64,000 nucleotides of DNA from Saprospiraceae bacterium. GTDB taxonomy: Bacteria; Bacteroidota; Bacteroidia; Chitinophagales; Saprospiraceae. Where the stretch lies: contig JADJJL010000007.1 in NCBI GenBank assembly GCA_016710265.1, positions 1-64,000 of the forward strand. The letters run 5' to 3'. Positions 54,011 to 62,491 of the stretch are shown here, piece after piece. Below the pieces are notes generated by a model. That model was not told the DNA's origin. It saw only the letters and a list, made by a program, of their open reading frames with translations, and did not search any database. Position numbers and translations under genes: made by a program. The number at the start of each line of letters is the position of its first letter. The first letter of the stretch is position 1.

Positions 54011-54424
54011 ATGACTGTAAGGAATAAAATCAGATTGATCGTATATCGCATGCATGAAAAGGGTCTTGAAATATTAACTTCACAAGATTCACTTAGCTTT
54101 TTAGAAGGCACCCATATAAAGTCCAACTTTCACGCTCAAAATATCAACGAATTGATTCAATTTAACACCCAGGATCAAGATGGATTTGAAATGACCAATT
54201 TGGCCATTGAGGCTGATTGGCATGAAATCCCAAAGGTCCGTACCATGTTAAAGCATGATATTAAATTGGTCAAAGACACCATCTGGCAACTCATTCCGGA
54301 TTTAACGGATTGCACTTATCTGGCAGCAAAAGAAGCCTTTCGCAAAGCGCTTCCGCATGAATATGCAGCTCTTAAAGAATTAAAAGAAATATTGATTGAC
54401 CGAAACATGGTTAAGAATATTTAA
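54011..54424 (+). CDS. Hypothetical protein (137 aa) upstream of purC
   Basis: Soluble protein starting TVRNKIRLIVYRMHEKGLEI with a helical second half (HDIKLVKDTIWQLIPDLTD, RKALPHEYAALKELKEILID). The first strand is reminiscent of NUDIX-like openings, but no NUDIX box is present. I do not know a function. A TATTTTCG -7-like box lies just before the ATG. It probably shares a transcript with purC, which starts 16 bases after its stop. Confidence 0.7.
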   Translation: MTVRNKIRLIVYRMHEKGLEILTSQDSLSFLEGTHIKSNFHAQNINELIQFNTQDQDGFEMTNLAIEADWHEIPKVRTMLKHDIKLVKDTIWQLIPDLTDCTYLAAKEAFRKALPHEYAALKELKEILIDRNMVKNI

Positions 54425-54440
54425 TTTTATTTTTTCAATC

Positions 54441-55388
54441 ATGACTCCTGAATCCGTTTGTATTCAACACACTGATTTTAAGTTTAAAAATCAGCAAGGA
54501 AAATACCAAGGTAAGGTCAGAGATGTATATGACCTAGGCGACACCTTAATCATGATCGCCACCGATCGTATTTCTGCATTCGACCATGTGCTTCCAAGAC
54601 CCATTCCTTCTAAAGGTCAAGTATTAAATCAAACAGCACAGTATTTTCTTCAATCTGTACAAGATATTTGCCCTGTTTGGTTACAATCTGTACCGGATCC
54701 TAACGTGGGCATTGGACTTAAATGTGAACCCATTCCAATTGAAATGGTCGTAAGAGGATATATGGCCGGACATGCATGGAGAACTTATAAAACTGGTGTT
54801 AAGACTTTGTGCGGAGTAAATTTACCCGATGGACTTCGTGAAGGAGATGCTTTTGATCAAGCAATTATTACTCCAACTACCAAAGCATCTGAAGGACACG
54901 ATCAGGATATTTCATATTCACAACTCTTAGATCAAAATACAATTGATCAAGAAACTCTGGATAAAATGTATGAATATGCAATCCAGTTGTTTAAAAGAGG
55001 GCAAGAAATGGCTAACAGGCAAGGGTTGATCTTGGTGGATACCAAATATGAGTTTGGCTTGCACAATGGAATGGTTATTTTAATGGATGAAATTCATACT
55101 CCGGATAGTTCGAGATATTATCTTGCGGATGGTTATGAACAAAGACAGAACCAGGGAGAATCCCAAATTCAACTTTCAAAAGAGTTTGTGCGAGAATGGT
55201 TGATTCATCATCAGTTTCAAGGTTTGGAAAATCAAATCATGCCCCATTTTCCGGATAGTTTTGTTTGGGAAATCAGTCAACGATACATCCAACTTTATGA
55301 GAAAATAACGGGTAGCGAATTTGTCAATTATGCAAACACGAACATTATGGATCGAATCAAATCCAATCTACAAGAATACTTGATTTAA
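54441..55388 (+). CDS. purC: Phosphoribosylaminoimidazole-succinocarboxamide synthase
   Basis: SAICAR synthetase joins CAIR and aspartate with ATP in purine synthesis. Motifs: GKVRDVYDLGDTLIMIATDR, ISAFDHVLPRPIPSKGQVLN, PIPIEMVVRGYMAGHAWRTY and ITPTTKASEGHDQDISYS, ending with YEFGLHNGMVILMDEIHTPD then SRYYLADGYEQRQ. About 315 aa from the ATG at 54441, which I prefer over the in-frame ATG at 54396 because homology-like sequence begins here and the earlier start overlaps the previous gene. Its end overlaps the convergent TPR gene by 4 bases. Confidence 0.94.
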   Translation: MTPESVCIQHTDFKFKNQQGKYQGKVRDVYDLGDTLIMIATDRISAFDHVLPRPIPSKGQVLNQTAQYFLQSVQDICPVWLQSVPDPNVGIGLKCEPIPIEMVVRGYMAGHAWRTYKTGVKTLCGVNLPDGLREGDAFDQAIITPTTKASEGHDQDISYSQLLDQNTIDQETLDKMYEYAIQLFKRGQEMANRQGLILVDTKYEFGLHNGMVILMDEIHTPDSSRYYLADGYEQRQNQGESQIQLSKEFVREWLIHHQFQGLENQIMPHFPDSFVWEISQRYIQLYEKITGSEFVNYANTNIMDRIKSNLQEYLI

Positions 55389-55714
55389 TTGGATTCCCAT
55401 TCGCCCAGTTGAATATTCATTTTGAGATTTGAAAGTTCGGCCAAATCGTGATCAAATTTTAATGCCTTACAACGAATAATTCCTTTTTCAATGCATTCCA
55501 AAGCTTCTTTTTGATTCTCCATTTTCATAAGCAAATTCGCAAAATGGTAATATGTTCCAGTATAGTCGGGATCATCTTCAGTTAACTTTTGATACCAAAT
55601 TTTTGATTCATGAAAATTGCTCATATTTTCATATTCTTTGGCAATGCCAAATTTTACAAAGCTGCTATCAGCTTGTATTTTATGTATTTGTAATAATTTT
55701 TCAAGTCTTTCCAT
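55385..55714 (-). CDS. Small TPR-repeat protein
   Basis: This 109-aa protein has tetratricopeptide-like helices: FVKFGIAKEYENMSNFHESK, DPDYTGTYYHFANLLMKMEN and QKEALECIEKGIIRCKALKF. It is probably a cytoplasmic protein-interaction module. A truncated relative of its first 30 codons, plus its upstream region, is present at 56760-56900, so this locus has been partly duplicated. Its stop overlaps the purC stop region. Confidence 0.75.
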   Translation of the reverse strand: MERLEKLLQIHKIQADSSFVKFGIAKEYENMSNFHESKIWYQKLTEDDPDYTGTYYHFANLLMKMENQKEALECIEKGIIRCKALKFDHDLAELSNLKMNIQLGEWESN

Positions 55715-55758
55715 AGATGAGAGAATTCATTATATGATAAAAGCTAAAGACGTTTCTT
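55617..55758. repeat. Direct repeat flanking the FISUMP gene, copy 1
   Basis: Covers the first 30 codons of the TPR gene and about 40 bases upstream. It matches 56770-56896 with scattered differences, for example ATTTTACAAAGC.GCTATC and GAGAATTCA..A...GATA followed by GCTAAAGAC. Confidence 0.75.
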
Positions 55759-55763
55759 CGATA

Positions 55764-56651
55764 TCAGTTTTTGACACATCTGCAACTAAATCCAACACTT
55801 TTTCCCCAATCAATTTTAGAAATTCCGTCAAATCCAGCTGTAAGGGTTATTCCTTTTGCACTACCAGGAAAATTGCTTTCATCCGTGGCCCAGAAATTTG
55901 CATCTCTGCCTTCATATATAAATCCCCCTGGCTGCATTCTGCCACCAGGTAAAGCACTAAATCCACTTGCATTGTTGGCATTTATTTTTCCTATCCATAG
56001 TGGATCCACTTTTTTCATAGCAATAGCTGCAAGCGAATCTTTCCCTAAATAAGTGATCATTTTTTCCCATTCGGCCATACTTGGTATATGCCAACCATTA
56101 GGACATAATTTACCTGACTTGACAGCATACCAATTGTACAATTTTCCATATTTCGGTGCATTGTTAATATCATTGTTGTAATAGCACCAGGCAGGAGTGG
56201 TACTTGCCGACCATGCAATCGGGTCTTTTATTTGTGGAATTCCAGCTTCGATGACCACATTGGATTTCATCCAACATTGAGTTCCTATGGTTACAATATC
56301 ATATAGATTGTTTTCAGCATCCGTGACGGCATTAAAAGAGCCGCAACCTCCACTGCTTAAGGCAAAAGGATACGATGCACTATTGGTGCATGCATTTCCG
56401 TGGTCAGTCACTGTAACAGTATAGGTACCTGATTCACTAACAGTAATGGTAGGAAAATCACCAAAGCCATGAGTCCATTTATGAGAATACGGACCTAATC
56501 CGTTCTTTATTTCAGTTGTCAGTTGATCAGATCCAATTTGTATAATTTTTACTTCTAATGTCCTACATTCATCATCTTTAGCAACTCTGCATGAGTGCAT
56601 TAAGAAAATTAAACATACAACACCTATTAGCCAAAAAGAATTTGCATTCAT
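55764..56651 (-). CDS. FISUMP-domain lipoprotein (Fibrobacter succinogenes major paralogous domain)
   Basis: This 295-aa protein has a lipoprotein signal (FWLIGVVCLIFLMHSCRVAK). A PKD/SprB-like beta repeat follows (YSHKWTHGFGDFPTITVSES). The FISUMP domain starts NLYDIVTIGTQCWMKSNVVI and includes GKLYNWYAVKSGKLCPNGWH, IPSMAEWEKMITYLGKDSLA and SGFSALPGGRMQPGGFIYEG, ending VGFSCRCVKN. Such domains are common on Bacteroidota and Fibrobacter surface proteins; the ligand is unknown. It is flanked by the direct repeat pair. Confidence 0.88.
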   Translation of the reverse strand: MNANSFWLIGVVCLIFLMHSCRVAKDDECRTLEVKIIQIGSDQLTTEIKNGLGPYSHKWTHGFGDFPTITVSESGTYTVTVTDHGNACTNSASYPFALSSGGCGSFNAVTDAENNLYDIVTIGTQCWMKSNVVIEAGIPQIKDPIAWSASTTPAWCYYNNDINNAPKYGKLYNWYAVKSGKLCPNGWHIPSMAEWEKMITYLGKDSLAAIAMKKVDPLWIGKINANNASGFSALPGGRMQPGGFIYEGRDANFWATDESNFPGSAKGITLTAGFDGISKIDWGKSVGFSCRCVKN

Positions 56652-56705
56652 AAAAGATAAATTAATTACACAATAAATTGATCTCCAAAGTTAATTTCCT
56701 TTTTG

Positions 56706-56849
56706 TATTTAGTGGCAATTTTTTTTGGTTAGATAATTTGATTGAGTAATTGCAGATAGCGTGTCGATAATTTCATATTCTTTGGATATATCAAATTTTA
56801 CAAAGCGGCTATCGGCTTGTGTTCTAAGTATTTGTAACAATTTTTCCAT
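56706..56849 (-). pseudogene. Remnant of the TPR gene N-terminus
   Basis: From the ATG at 56849 the frame reads MEKLLQILRTQADSRFVKFD then ISKEYEII, clearly related to the start of the 55714 gene (EKLLQIHKIQADSSFVKFG). After about 30 codons similarity is lost and a short unrelated tail (through TQSNYLTKK) leads to a stop near 56706. It is a truncated copy left by a duplication or insertion. Confidence 0.7.
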
Positions 56850-56896
56850 TCTGTCCTTATATAGGAGAATTCACTACTTGATATAGGCTAAAGACT
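56770..56896. repeat. Direct repeat flanking the FISUMP gene, copy 2
   Basis: Second copy of the TPR gene 5' end and upstream region; it ends at the etfB -7 box. Confidence 0.75.
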
Positions 56897-56904
56897 TATC
56901 TTTG
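56897..56904 (+). promoter_or_regulatory. Bacteroidota -7 box (TATCTTTG) before etfB
   Basis: TATCTTTG matches TAnnTTTG and is followed by CCCC, giving an expected start about 12 bases before the etfB ATG, a short leader. Confidence 0.6.
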
Positions 56905-56923
56905 CCCCGGTAAAAAATATAAG

Positions 56924-57664
56924 ATGAAACTATTGGTTTGCATAAGTAAAACACCGGATACAACCTCAAAGATAAGCTTTGATTCCACCGGTACAAAATT
57001 TAATGAAGAGGGTATTCAGTATATTTTGAATCCATATGATGAATGGTATGCTTTGGTGAGAGCCATAGAGTTAAAAGAAAAATTTGGTGGAGAAGTGCAC
57101 GTAATCCATGTAGGTGGATCTTCTTCTGACATGGTCATCCGAAAAGCCTTGGCCATTGGTGCTGATGCCGCATTTAGGGTAGACATTGATCCTAAAGATT
57201 CTTTTCATACTGCCACTCAAATTGCCAATTTTGCAAAAGCCAAAGATTATCAGGTGGTGTTGCTTGGCAAAGAAACCATCGATCACAATGCTTCTGAAGT
57301 TGGTCCAATGCTGGCTGCTATATTGGACTTACCTTTCCTTTCTTATGCGAATAAATTGGAAATAAATGATTCTACTGCCACTGTGCAAATTGAGGTGGAA
57401 GGAGGAGTAGAAGTTGTAGAAGTACAACTACCCATCGTATTATCAGCCGCGAAAGGATTGGCAGAACAGAGAATTCCCAATATGAAAGGTATAATGGATG
57501 CTAAGAAAAAACCTCTTGAAATCTTACAAGCAGTGGAATGTGAATCGAGAATTCAGTTGGTGAATTATATTCTTCCTCCGGCTAAAACGCAGGTGGAGAT
57601 GGTGGCTCCAGAAAATATAGACCGGTTGGTTAGCATATTAAGAGACGAATTAAAGTTAATTTAA
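56924..57664 (+). CDS. etfB: Electron transfer flavoprotein subunit beta
   Basis: ETF passes electrons from acyl-CoA and other dehydrogenases to the quinone pool. This 246-aa protein has KLLVCISKTPDTTSKISFDS, FNEEGIQYILNPYDEWYALV and VVLLGKETIDHNASEVGPML. It also carries LPIVLSAAKGLAEQRIPNMK, a variant of the ETF-beta signature loop that inserts near the partner dehydrogenase. etfA follows 12 bases later. Confidence 0.93.
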   Translation: MKLLVCISKTPDTTSKISFDSTGTKFNEEGIQYILNPYDEWYALVRAIELKEKFGGEVHVIHVGGSSSDMVIRKALAIGADAAFRVDIDPKDSFHTATQIANFAKAKDYQVVLLGKETIDHNASEVGPMLAAILDLPFLSYANKLEINDSTATVQIEVEGGVEVVEVQLPIVLSAAKGLAEQRIPNMKGIMDAKKKPLEILQAVECESRIQLVNYILPPAKTQVEMVAPENIDRLVSILRDELKLI

Positions 57665-57676
57665 AAGATAGATAAA

Positions 57677-58627
57677 ATGATCTTAGTATATATAGAACAT
57701 AAAGCTGGTCAAGTTAAAAAGGTAAGTTTAGAAGCTTTGAATTTGGCAAGACAAATGGCCAGTTCTGAAGGTACAAGCTGTAAAGCATTTGTTGTTGGCA
57801 ATGACAGTTTATCAGTAGAGCTTGGAAATTATGGAGTGGATGAAATTTTAAAACTTCCATCGGCAGACCATTTATCCCAGGATCAAATGGTAGAAGTATG
57901 TAGTCAAATTATGGCTTCGAACAATGTAAAATATTTTATCCTTGGATTAAGTACTCTTGCAAGAAGTATAGCCGGTCAAATTTCAATTAAAACCCAATCT
58001 GCTATGATCTCTGGAATCACCGGATTTCGTTATGATGCAGGTAAAGGGATTTACAGAAAATCTGTTTTTTCTGGAAAAGCTTTCGCGGATATCAGCTCTA
58101 CTACAAAAAGTAGTGTTTTAACGGTCACCGCCAATTGTTTTAGTGCCGAGCCTGTGGGTTCGCAGAAAGCAAATGAAACAATAGTGGAACTCAGTATTCC
58201 TGCCGCAAAAATAAAAATCATCGAAACTAAATTGGTGCAAGGAAAGACACCATTGACTGAAGCAGCCGTCGTCGTATCTGCCGGCCGCGGAATGAAAGAC
58301 CCTTCCAATTGGGGCATGATTGAAGAGCTGGCAGACTTATTAGGCGCCACCACTGCTTGTTCTAGGCCTGTTGCTGATGTGGGTTGGAGGCCCCATCACG
58401 AGCACGTCGGACAGACAGGAATTGCCATTAGACCGAATGTGTATATTGCTATTGGTATTTCTGGCGCGATACAACATCTTGCCGGAGTTAACAATTCAAG
58501 GAAGATCATTGTTATTAATAAAGATCCTGAAGCTCCATTTTTCAAAGCCGCTGATTATGGAGTCTGTGGAGATCTATTTGAGATAATACCCAAACTGAAT
58601 GAGGCTCTAAAAAGACTAAAATCTTAA
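57677..58627 (+). CDS. etfA: Electron transfer flavoprotein subunit alpha
   Basis: This 316-aa protein binds FAD in its C-terminal domain: VVVSAGRGMKDPSNWGMIEE, LLGATTACSRPVADVGWRPH, VGQTGIAIRPNVYIAIGISG and AIQHLAGVNNSRKIIVINKD. These are the standard FAD-site blocks. The N-terminal domain (ILVYIEHKAGQVKKVSLEAL) pairs with EtfB. Operon etfB-etfA; no dehydrogenase partner lies in the window. Confidence 0.95.
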   Translation: MILVYIEHKAGQVKKVSLEALNLARQMASSEGTSCKAFVVGNDSLSVELGNYGVDEILKLPSADHLSQDQMVEVCSQIMASNNVKYFILGLSTLARSIAGQISIKTQSAMISGITGFRYDAGKGIYRKSVFSGKAFADISSTTKSSVLTVTANCFSAEPVGSQKANETIVELSIPAAKIKIIETKLVQGKTPLTEAAVVVSAGRGMKDPSNWGMIEELADLLGATTACSRPVADVGWRPHHEHVGQTGIAIRPNVYIAIGISGAIQHLAGVNNSRKIIVINKDPEAPFFKAADYGVCGDLFEIIPKLNEALKRLKS

Positions 58628-58676
58628 GTGAACCATTCATGTTTAAATAGCATTATATGCATGGATATCCAAAATC

Positions 58677-59252
58677 ATGGCAAAAGTACAACTAGAAATA
58701 ATCGCCCTTTCGCATTCTGTGACTCAAAACCAAAATTATGCGGTCGTTTTGGGTGAAATAGGTGGTACCAGAAGGCTTCCCATCGTCATCGGAGGTTTTG
58801 AAGCTCAAGCTATTGCAGTGGTTTTGGAAAGGATGAACCCTAATCGTCCTTTGACCCACGATTTATTTCGGAATACGATGAATGCATTTCAAATTGAAAT
58901 TCAAGAAATTATCATCAATGATTTAGTGGAAGGCATTTTCTTTTCGAAACTGATTTGTGAAAAAGATGGAGAAGTCATAGAAATCGACTCCAGAACTTCA
59001 GACGCACTGGCTATGGCCGTTAGGTTTAGTTGCCCGATTTATACTTATGAATCTATTCTTGAAGAAGCGGGTGTCATTTTTGAGGAAACTGAAGAACAAA
59101 GCATCAAAGTGGATCAAAAGACTAAAACAAAATCGGTTGGATTTGATCGCTATACCTCTGAAGAATTAAACAATTTATTAAAAGATGTATTGGCCGATGA
59201 GGATTATGAAAAAGCGGCTCAAATTAGGGACGAACTCAACAAAAGAAAGTAA
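58677..59252 (+). CDS. Bifunctional nuclease family protein with UvrB/UvrC motif
   Basis: This 191-aa protein has a DUF151/BFN domain (YAVVLGEIGGTRRLPIVIGG, EAQAIAVVLERMNPNRPLTH and IEIDSRTSDALAMAVRFSCP). It also has a C-terminal UVR motif (LLKDVLADEDYEKAAQIRDE). Plant and bacterial BFN proteins have nuclease activity in vitro; the cellular role here is unknown. It lies about 50 bases after etfA and converges on the aldolase gene. Confidence 0.88.
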   Translation: MAKVQLEIIALSHSVTQNQNYAVVLGEIGGTRRLPIVIGGFEAQAIAVVLERMNPNRPLTHDLFRNTMNAFQIEIQEIIINDLVEGIFFSKLICEKDGEVIEIDSRTSDALAMAVRFSCPIYTYESILEEAGVIFEETEEQSIKVDQKTKTKSVGFDRYTSEELNNLLKDVLADEDYEKAAQIRDELNKRK

Positions 59253-59255
59253 TTT

Positions 59256-60284
59256 TCAAGACAATTTATTTCCCATTTGATCCATCACATCACATGTTTG
59301 GTTAATCATTTCCTTGGTGATATCCAAATGAGTAACCCATCTTAAGCTATTGTTTCCAAATGCTGAAGAATTGATTCCTGCTTTTTTCAAATTTAATACA
59401 AAGTCATCCGCCTTCCAATTTTCTTTTAATTGGAAAATGACAATGTTGGTTTTGACCGGAAGCACTTTTGAAACCATCTTATGATTAACCAGACATGATT
59501 CCAATTGCTTCGCATGGTCATGGTCCACTTTTAAACGCTCTATATTGTGATCTAAAGCGTACAAACCCGCAGCAGCTAAGATGCCCACCTGACGCATTCC
59601 TCCGCCCATAACTTTTCTAATCCTTCGGCTTTCTTTAATAAATTCTTTTGACCCAATTAAAACAGAACCGATTGGACAACCAAGTCCTTTAGAAAGACAA
59701 ACACTGATGGAATCAAACTGAGAACCTATCCAATCCGCTTTCATTCCTGTAGCGATCATGGCATTGAAAATTCTTGCGCCGTCTAAATGCAATTTCAATT
59801 GGAGACTTTTACAAATTTCAGAAATTTCCAAAATATCTTGTGCCTCATACACATTGCCTCCAGCTCTGTTGGCAGAATTTTCCAACACGACCAAGCTTGT
59901 TCGCGGCAACCAATCAAATTCGGCTTTAATATTGGATTTTATGTGAGCAGCATTTAACAAACCATCCTGACCATGTATTGGGTTGACTGCAATTTGACTA
60001 TGGAAAGCATAACCACCTACTTCAAATTGATACACATGGGAACTGATATCGCAAAGCATTTCATCCAACGGCTTGGTATGGGCCTTAATGGCTATTTGAT
60101 TGGCCATGGTACCGGAAGGACAGAACAAAGCCGCTTCTTGTTTAAACATATCTGCAAGTCGTTCTTCCAATTGAATTACGGTTGGATCCTCCTTAAAAAC
60201 ATCATCTCCCACTTTGGCTGAATACATCGCATCCAACATTCCCTTGCTGGGCTTGGTCACCGTGTCGCTAATTAAATTGATCAT
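59256..60284 (-). CDS. ltaE: Low-specificity L-threonine aldolase
   Basis: PLP enzyme that cleaves L-threonine or L-allo-threonine to glycine and acetaldehyde. This 342-aa protein opens INLISDTVTKPSKGMLDAMY, has GDDVFKEDPTVIQLEERLAD, EAALFCPSGTMANQIAIKAH, LHLDGARIFNAMIATG (PLP Asp) and the Schiff-base Lys in SVCLSKGLGCPIGSVLIGS, then RKVMGGGMRQVGILAAAGLY. The length is typical. It is divergent from the CoA-transferase genes. Confidence 0.93.
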   Translation of the reverse strand: MINLISDTVTKPSKGMLDAMYSAKVGDDVFKEDPTVIQLEERLADMFKQEAALFCPSGTMANQIAIKAHTKPLDEMLCDISSHVYQFEVGGYAFHSQIAVNPIHGQDGLLNAAHIKSNIKAEFDWLPRTSLVVLENSANRAGGNVYEAQDILEISEICKSLQLKLHLDGARIFNAMIATGMKADWIGSQFDSISVCLSKGLGCPIGSVLIGSKEFIKESRRIRKVMGGGMRQVGILAAAGLYALDHNIERLKVDHDHAKQLESCLVNHKMVSKVLPVKTNIVIFQLKENWKADDFVLNLKKAGINSSAFGNNSLRWVTHLDITKEMINQTCDVMDQMGNKLS

Positions 60285-60364
60285 ATTTTATACAATTGGG
60301 CTACATTAAATTCCATCTCAAATTCAAAAAAAATTTCACCTTTGTTCGAATTAATGTGCAATAT

Positions 60365-61066
60365 ATGAAGAAAGTAGTTAACGATGCAGATGAAGCCATC
60401 CATGATATCCAAAGCGGAATGACCTTAATGCTAGGTGGTTTTGGATTGTGTGGAATTCCTGAAAATTGTATTGCAGCACTCGTCAAAAAAGGAATCAATA
60501 ATTTGGTTTGTATCTCCAACAATGCCGGTGTAGACCACTTTGGATTGGGCTTATTGTTACAAAATCGCCAAATCCGAAAAATGATTTCCTCCTATGTGGG
60601 AGAAAATGATGAATTCGAAAGACAGATGTTGTCTGGCGAACTTGAAGTTGATTTAATTCCTCAAGGATCTTTGGCAGAAAGATGTAGGGCAGGGGGTGCA
60701 GGAATTCCCGCTTTTTTTACACCAGCTGGGTACGGAACCGAAATAGCCGAGGGAAAAGAGGTCAGGATTTTTAATGGCAAACCCCATATTTTAGAATCCG
60801 CCTTAACCGCAGACTTTGCCATCGTCAAAGCATGGAAAGGCGATCACTATGGAAACTTAATTTTTAAAGGAACTGCCCGAAATTTTAATCCAATGATGGC
60901 CATGGCGGGCAAAATTACTATCGCAGAAGTGGAAGAATTGGTAGAACCAGGAGCGCTGGATCCCAATTTTATTCATACTCCAGGAATATTTATCCAAAGA
61001 ATATTTCAAGGTAAAAATTACGAAAAGAGAATTGAACAACGAACTGTAAGAACTAAATCCCAATAA
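60365..61066 (+). CDS. scoA: 3-oxoacid (succinyl-CoA:acetoacetate) CoA-transferase subunit A
   Basis: Moves CoA between succinate and 3-oxoacids in ketone-body or acetoacetate use. About 233 aa. Motifs: TLMLGGFGLCGIPENCIAAL, NNAGVDHFGLGLLLQNRQIR and LIPQGSLAERCRAGGAGIPA, then TPAGYGTEIAEGKEVRIFNG. I chose ATG 60365 (MKKVVNDADEAIHDIQSG), the usual family start, instead of the longer frame from 60296, which would add 23 unconserved residues next to the divergent gene. scoB follows after 9 bases. Confidence 0.92.
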   Translation: MKKVVNDADEAIHDIQSGMTLMLGGFGLCGIPENCIAALVKKGINNLVCISNNAGVDHFGLGLLLQNRQIRKMISSYVGENDEFERQMLSGELEVDLIPQGSLAERCRAGGAGIPAFFTPAGYGTEIAEGKEVRIFNGKPHILESALTADFAIVKAWKGDHYGNLIFKGTARNFNPMMAMAGKITIAEVEELVEPGALDPNFIHTPGIFIQRIFQGKNYEKRIEQRTVRTKSQ

Positions 61067-61075
61067 TATCAAATC

Positions 61076-61729
61076 ATGTTAGATAAAATAGGAATTGCAA
61101 AAAGGATAGCCCAGGAATTAAAAGATGGGTGGTACGTTAATCTTGGAATCGGTATTCCAACTTTAGTAGCAAATTATGTACCTTTTGGAATTGATGTAGA
61201 ATTTCAATCTGAAAATGGAATATTGGGTATGGGCCCTTTTCCATTTGAAGGGGAAGAAGATCCTGATTTAATAAACGCCGGAAAGCAAACAGTAACTTTA
61301 CGTCCTGGAGCATGTATCTTTGATTCTGCGATGAGCTTTGCCATGATTAGAGGACAACATGTGCAATTGACTGTGCTAGGGGCTATGGAGGTTTCTGATG
61401 AAGGAGACATCGCCAACTGGAAAATACCTGGAAGAATGGTCAAAGGAATGGGTGGTGCAATGGATTTAGTAGCATCCGCAGAAAATATTATTGTGGCTAT
61501 GATGCATACCAACAAAGCTGGAGAATCAAAACTCTTAAAACAATGCACGCTTCCCTTAACAGGAGTCAAATGTGTTAAAAAAATTGTGACTGAATTGGCG
61601 GTGTTGGATGTAACTCCTGAAGGATTTAAATTGATCGAACGCGCTCCTGGTGTTAGTGTAGAACATATTATTAAATCCACGGAAGGTCGACTGATTGTGG
61701 AAGGAGAAATTCCTGAAATGATTATTTGA
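61076..61729 (+). CDS. scoB: 3-oxoacid CoA-transferase subunit B
   Basis: This 217-aa protein has GWYVNLGIGIPTLVANYVPF and the catalytic Glu in VEFQSENGILGMGPFPFEG, where the glutamyl-CoA intermediate forms in the family. VQLTVLGAMEVSDEGDIANW, KGMGGAMDLVASAENIIVAM and RAPGVSVEHIIKSTEGRLIV follow. It is complete and paired with scoA. Confidence 0.94.
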   Translation: MLDKIGIAKRIAQELKDGWYVNLGIGIPTLVANYVPFGIDVEFQSENGILGMGPFPFEGEEDPDLINAGKQTVTLRPGACIFDSAMSFAMIRGQHVQLTVLGAMEVSDEGDIANWKIPGRMVKGMGGAMDLVASAENIIVAMMHTNKAGESKLLKQCTLPLTGVKCVKKIVTELAVLDVTPEGFKLIERAPGVSVEHIIKSTEGRLIVEGEIPEMII

Positions 61730-61736
61730 AAATAAT

Positions 61737-62480
61737 TTATCCTAAAATTTCCATAGCGGTTTTATATCCTAACTTGTACAAAGCATCGGGATTATTTAAA
61801 TCATATCTTTTGTACTTACATATTTCAGCAGTTTCAATCAATTTATGGGCCAATGGTTTTTGAAATTTGGTGTTTTGATTTATGCTGATTTCAAGTACTC
61901 TTGTGAGTGTTTGTTGGATTCCTTTGATCTTATTAACTGCCATAGATTCAATGGGAATTAAATTAGATGCAATCACTTGATCGCACGAAGGAACAATAGG
62001 ACTCACCGGAAGATTCATGGTTATCCCCCCATCCATATAGATTTTCTGATCAATGATAACAGGTTCAAATAAAAAAGGTACTGCACAAGAAGCCATAACG
62101 ACTTGAAATAACGGCCCAGTGTTAAAAACAGTAACTTCACCCAATGACATATTCGTTGCCGCGATATGCAATGGAATATTTAAATTTTCAAACGCATCTT
62201 TTGAAATATATTTTTGGAGTAATTGTTTGATAATACTTAAATCAGATATTCCATTTTTAGGGATCCTTGCTCCTAAAAAATGATACCATTTAACGGATTT
62301 TGCTTCTTCCAAAATTACAGTTGGCGCAACCCCAGCACAAAACAATGCTCCAACCAAAGCACCGGCGCTAGTACCGGAAACAACGGATGGGTAAATTTTT
62401 AATTCCCTCAGCGCTGATAGTACACCAATATGAAACACTCCACGTGTGCCACCACCAGAAAGACACAGGCCAATATTCAC
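61737..62480 (-). CDS. Patatin-like phospholipase (RssA/NTE group)
   Basis: Serine lipid acyl hydrolase. This 247-aa protein has the oxyanion loop CLSGGGTRGVFHIGVL (GGGTRG at 9-14), the nucleophile elbow GTSAG with Ser38 in VVSGTSAGALVGALF, and the dyad Asp in KIYMDGGITMNLPVSP (DGG). No signal peptide is evident, so it is probably cytoplasmic or membrane-associated. It lies 11 bases downstream of the T9SS gene on the same strand. Confidence 0.92.
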   Translation of the reverse strand: MNIGLCLSGGGTRGVFHIGVLSALRELKIYPSVVSGTSAGALVGALFCAGVAPTVILEEAKSVKWYHFLGARIPKNGISDLSIIKQLLQKYISKDAFENLNIPLHIAATNMSLGEVTVFNTGPLFQVVMASCAVPFLFEPVIIDQKIYMDGGITMNLPVSPIVPSCDQVIASNLIPIESMAVNKIKGIQQTLTRVLEISINQNTKFQKPLAHKLIETAEICKYKRYDLNNPDALYKLGYKTAMEILG

Positions 62481-62491
62481 TTGTTCATTAT

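Larger units (their letters stand above)
56652..56923. other. Intergenic region with a TPR-gene remnant and the etfB promoter
   Basis: The left third is AT-rich and should hold the promoter of the FISUMP gene; the remainder is the second repeat copy and the etfB promoter, listed separately. Confidence 0.5.
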
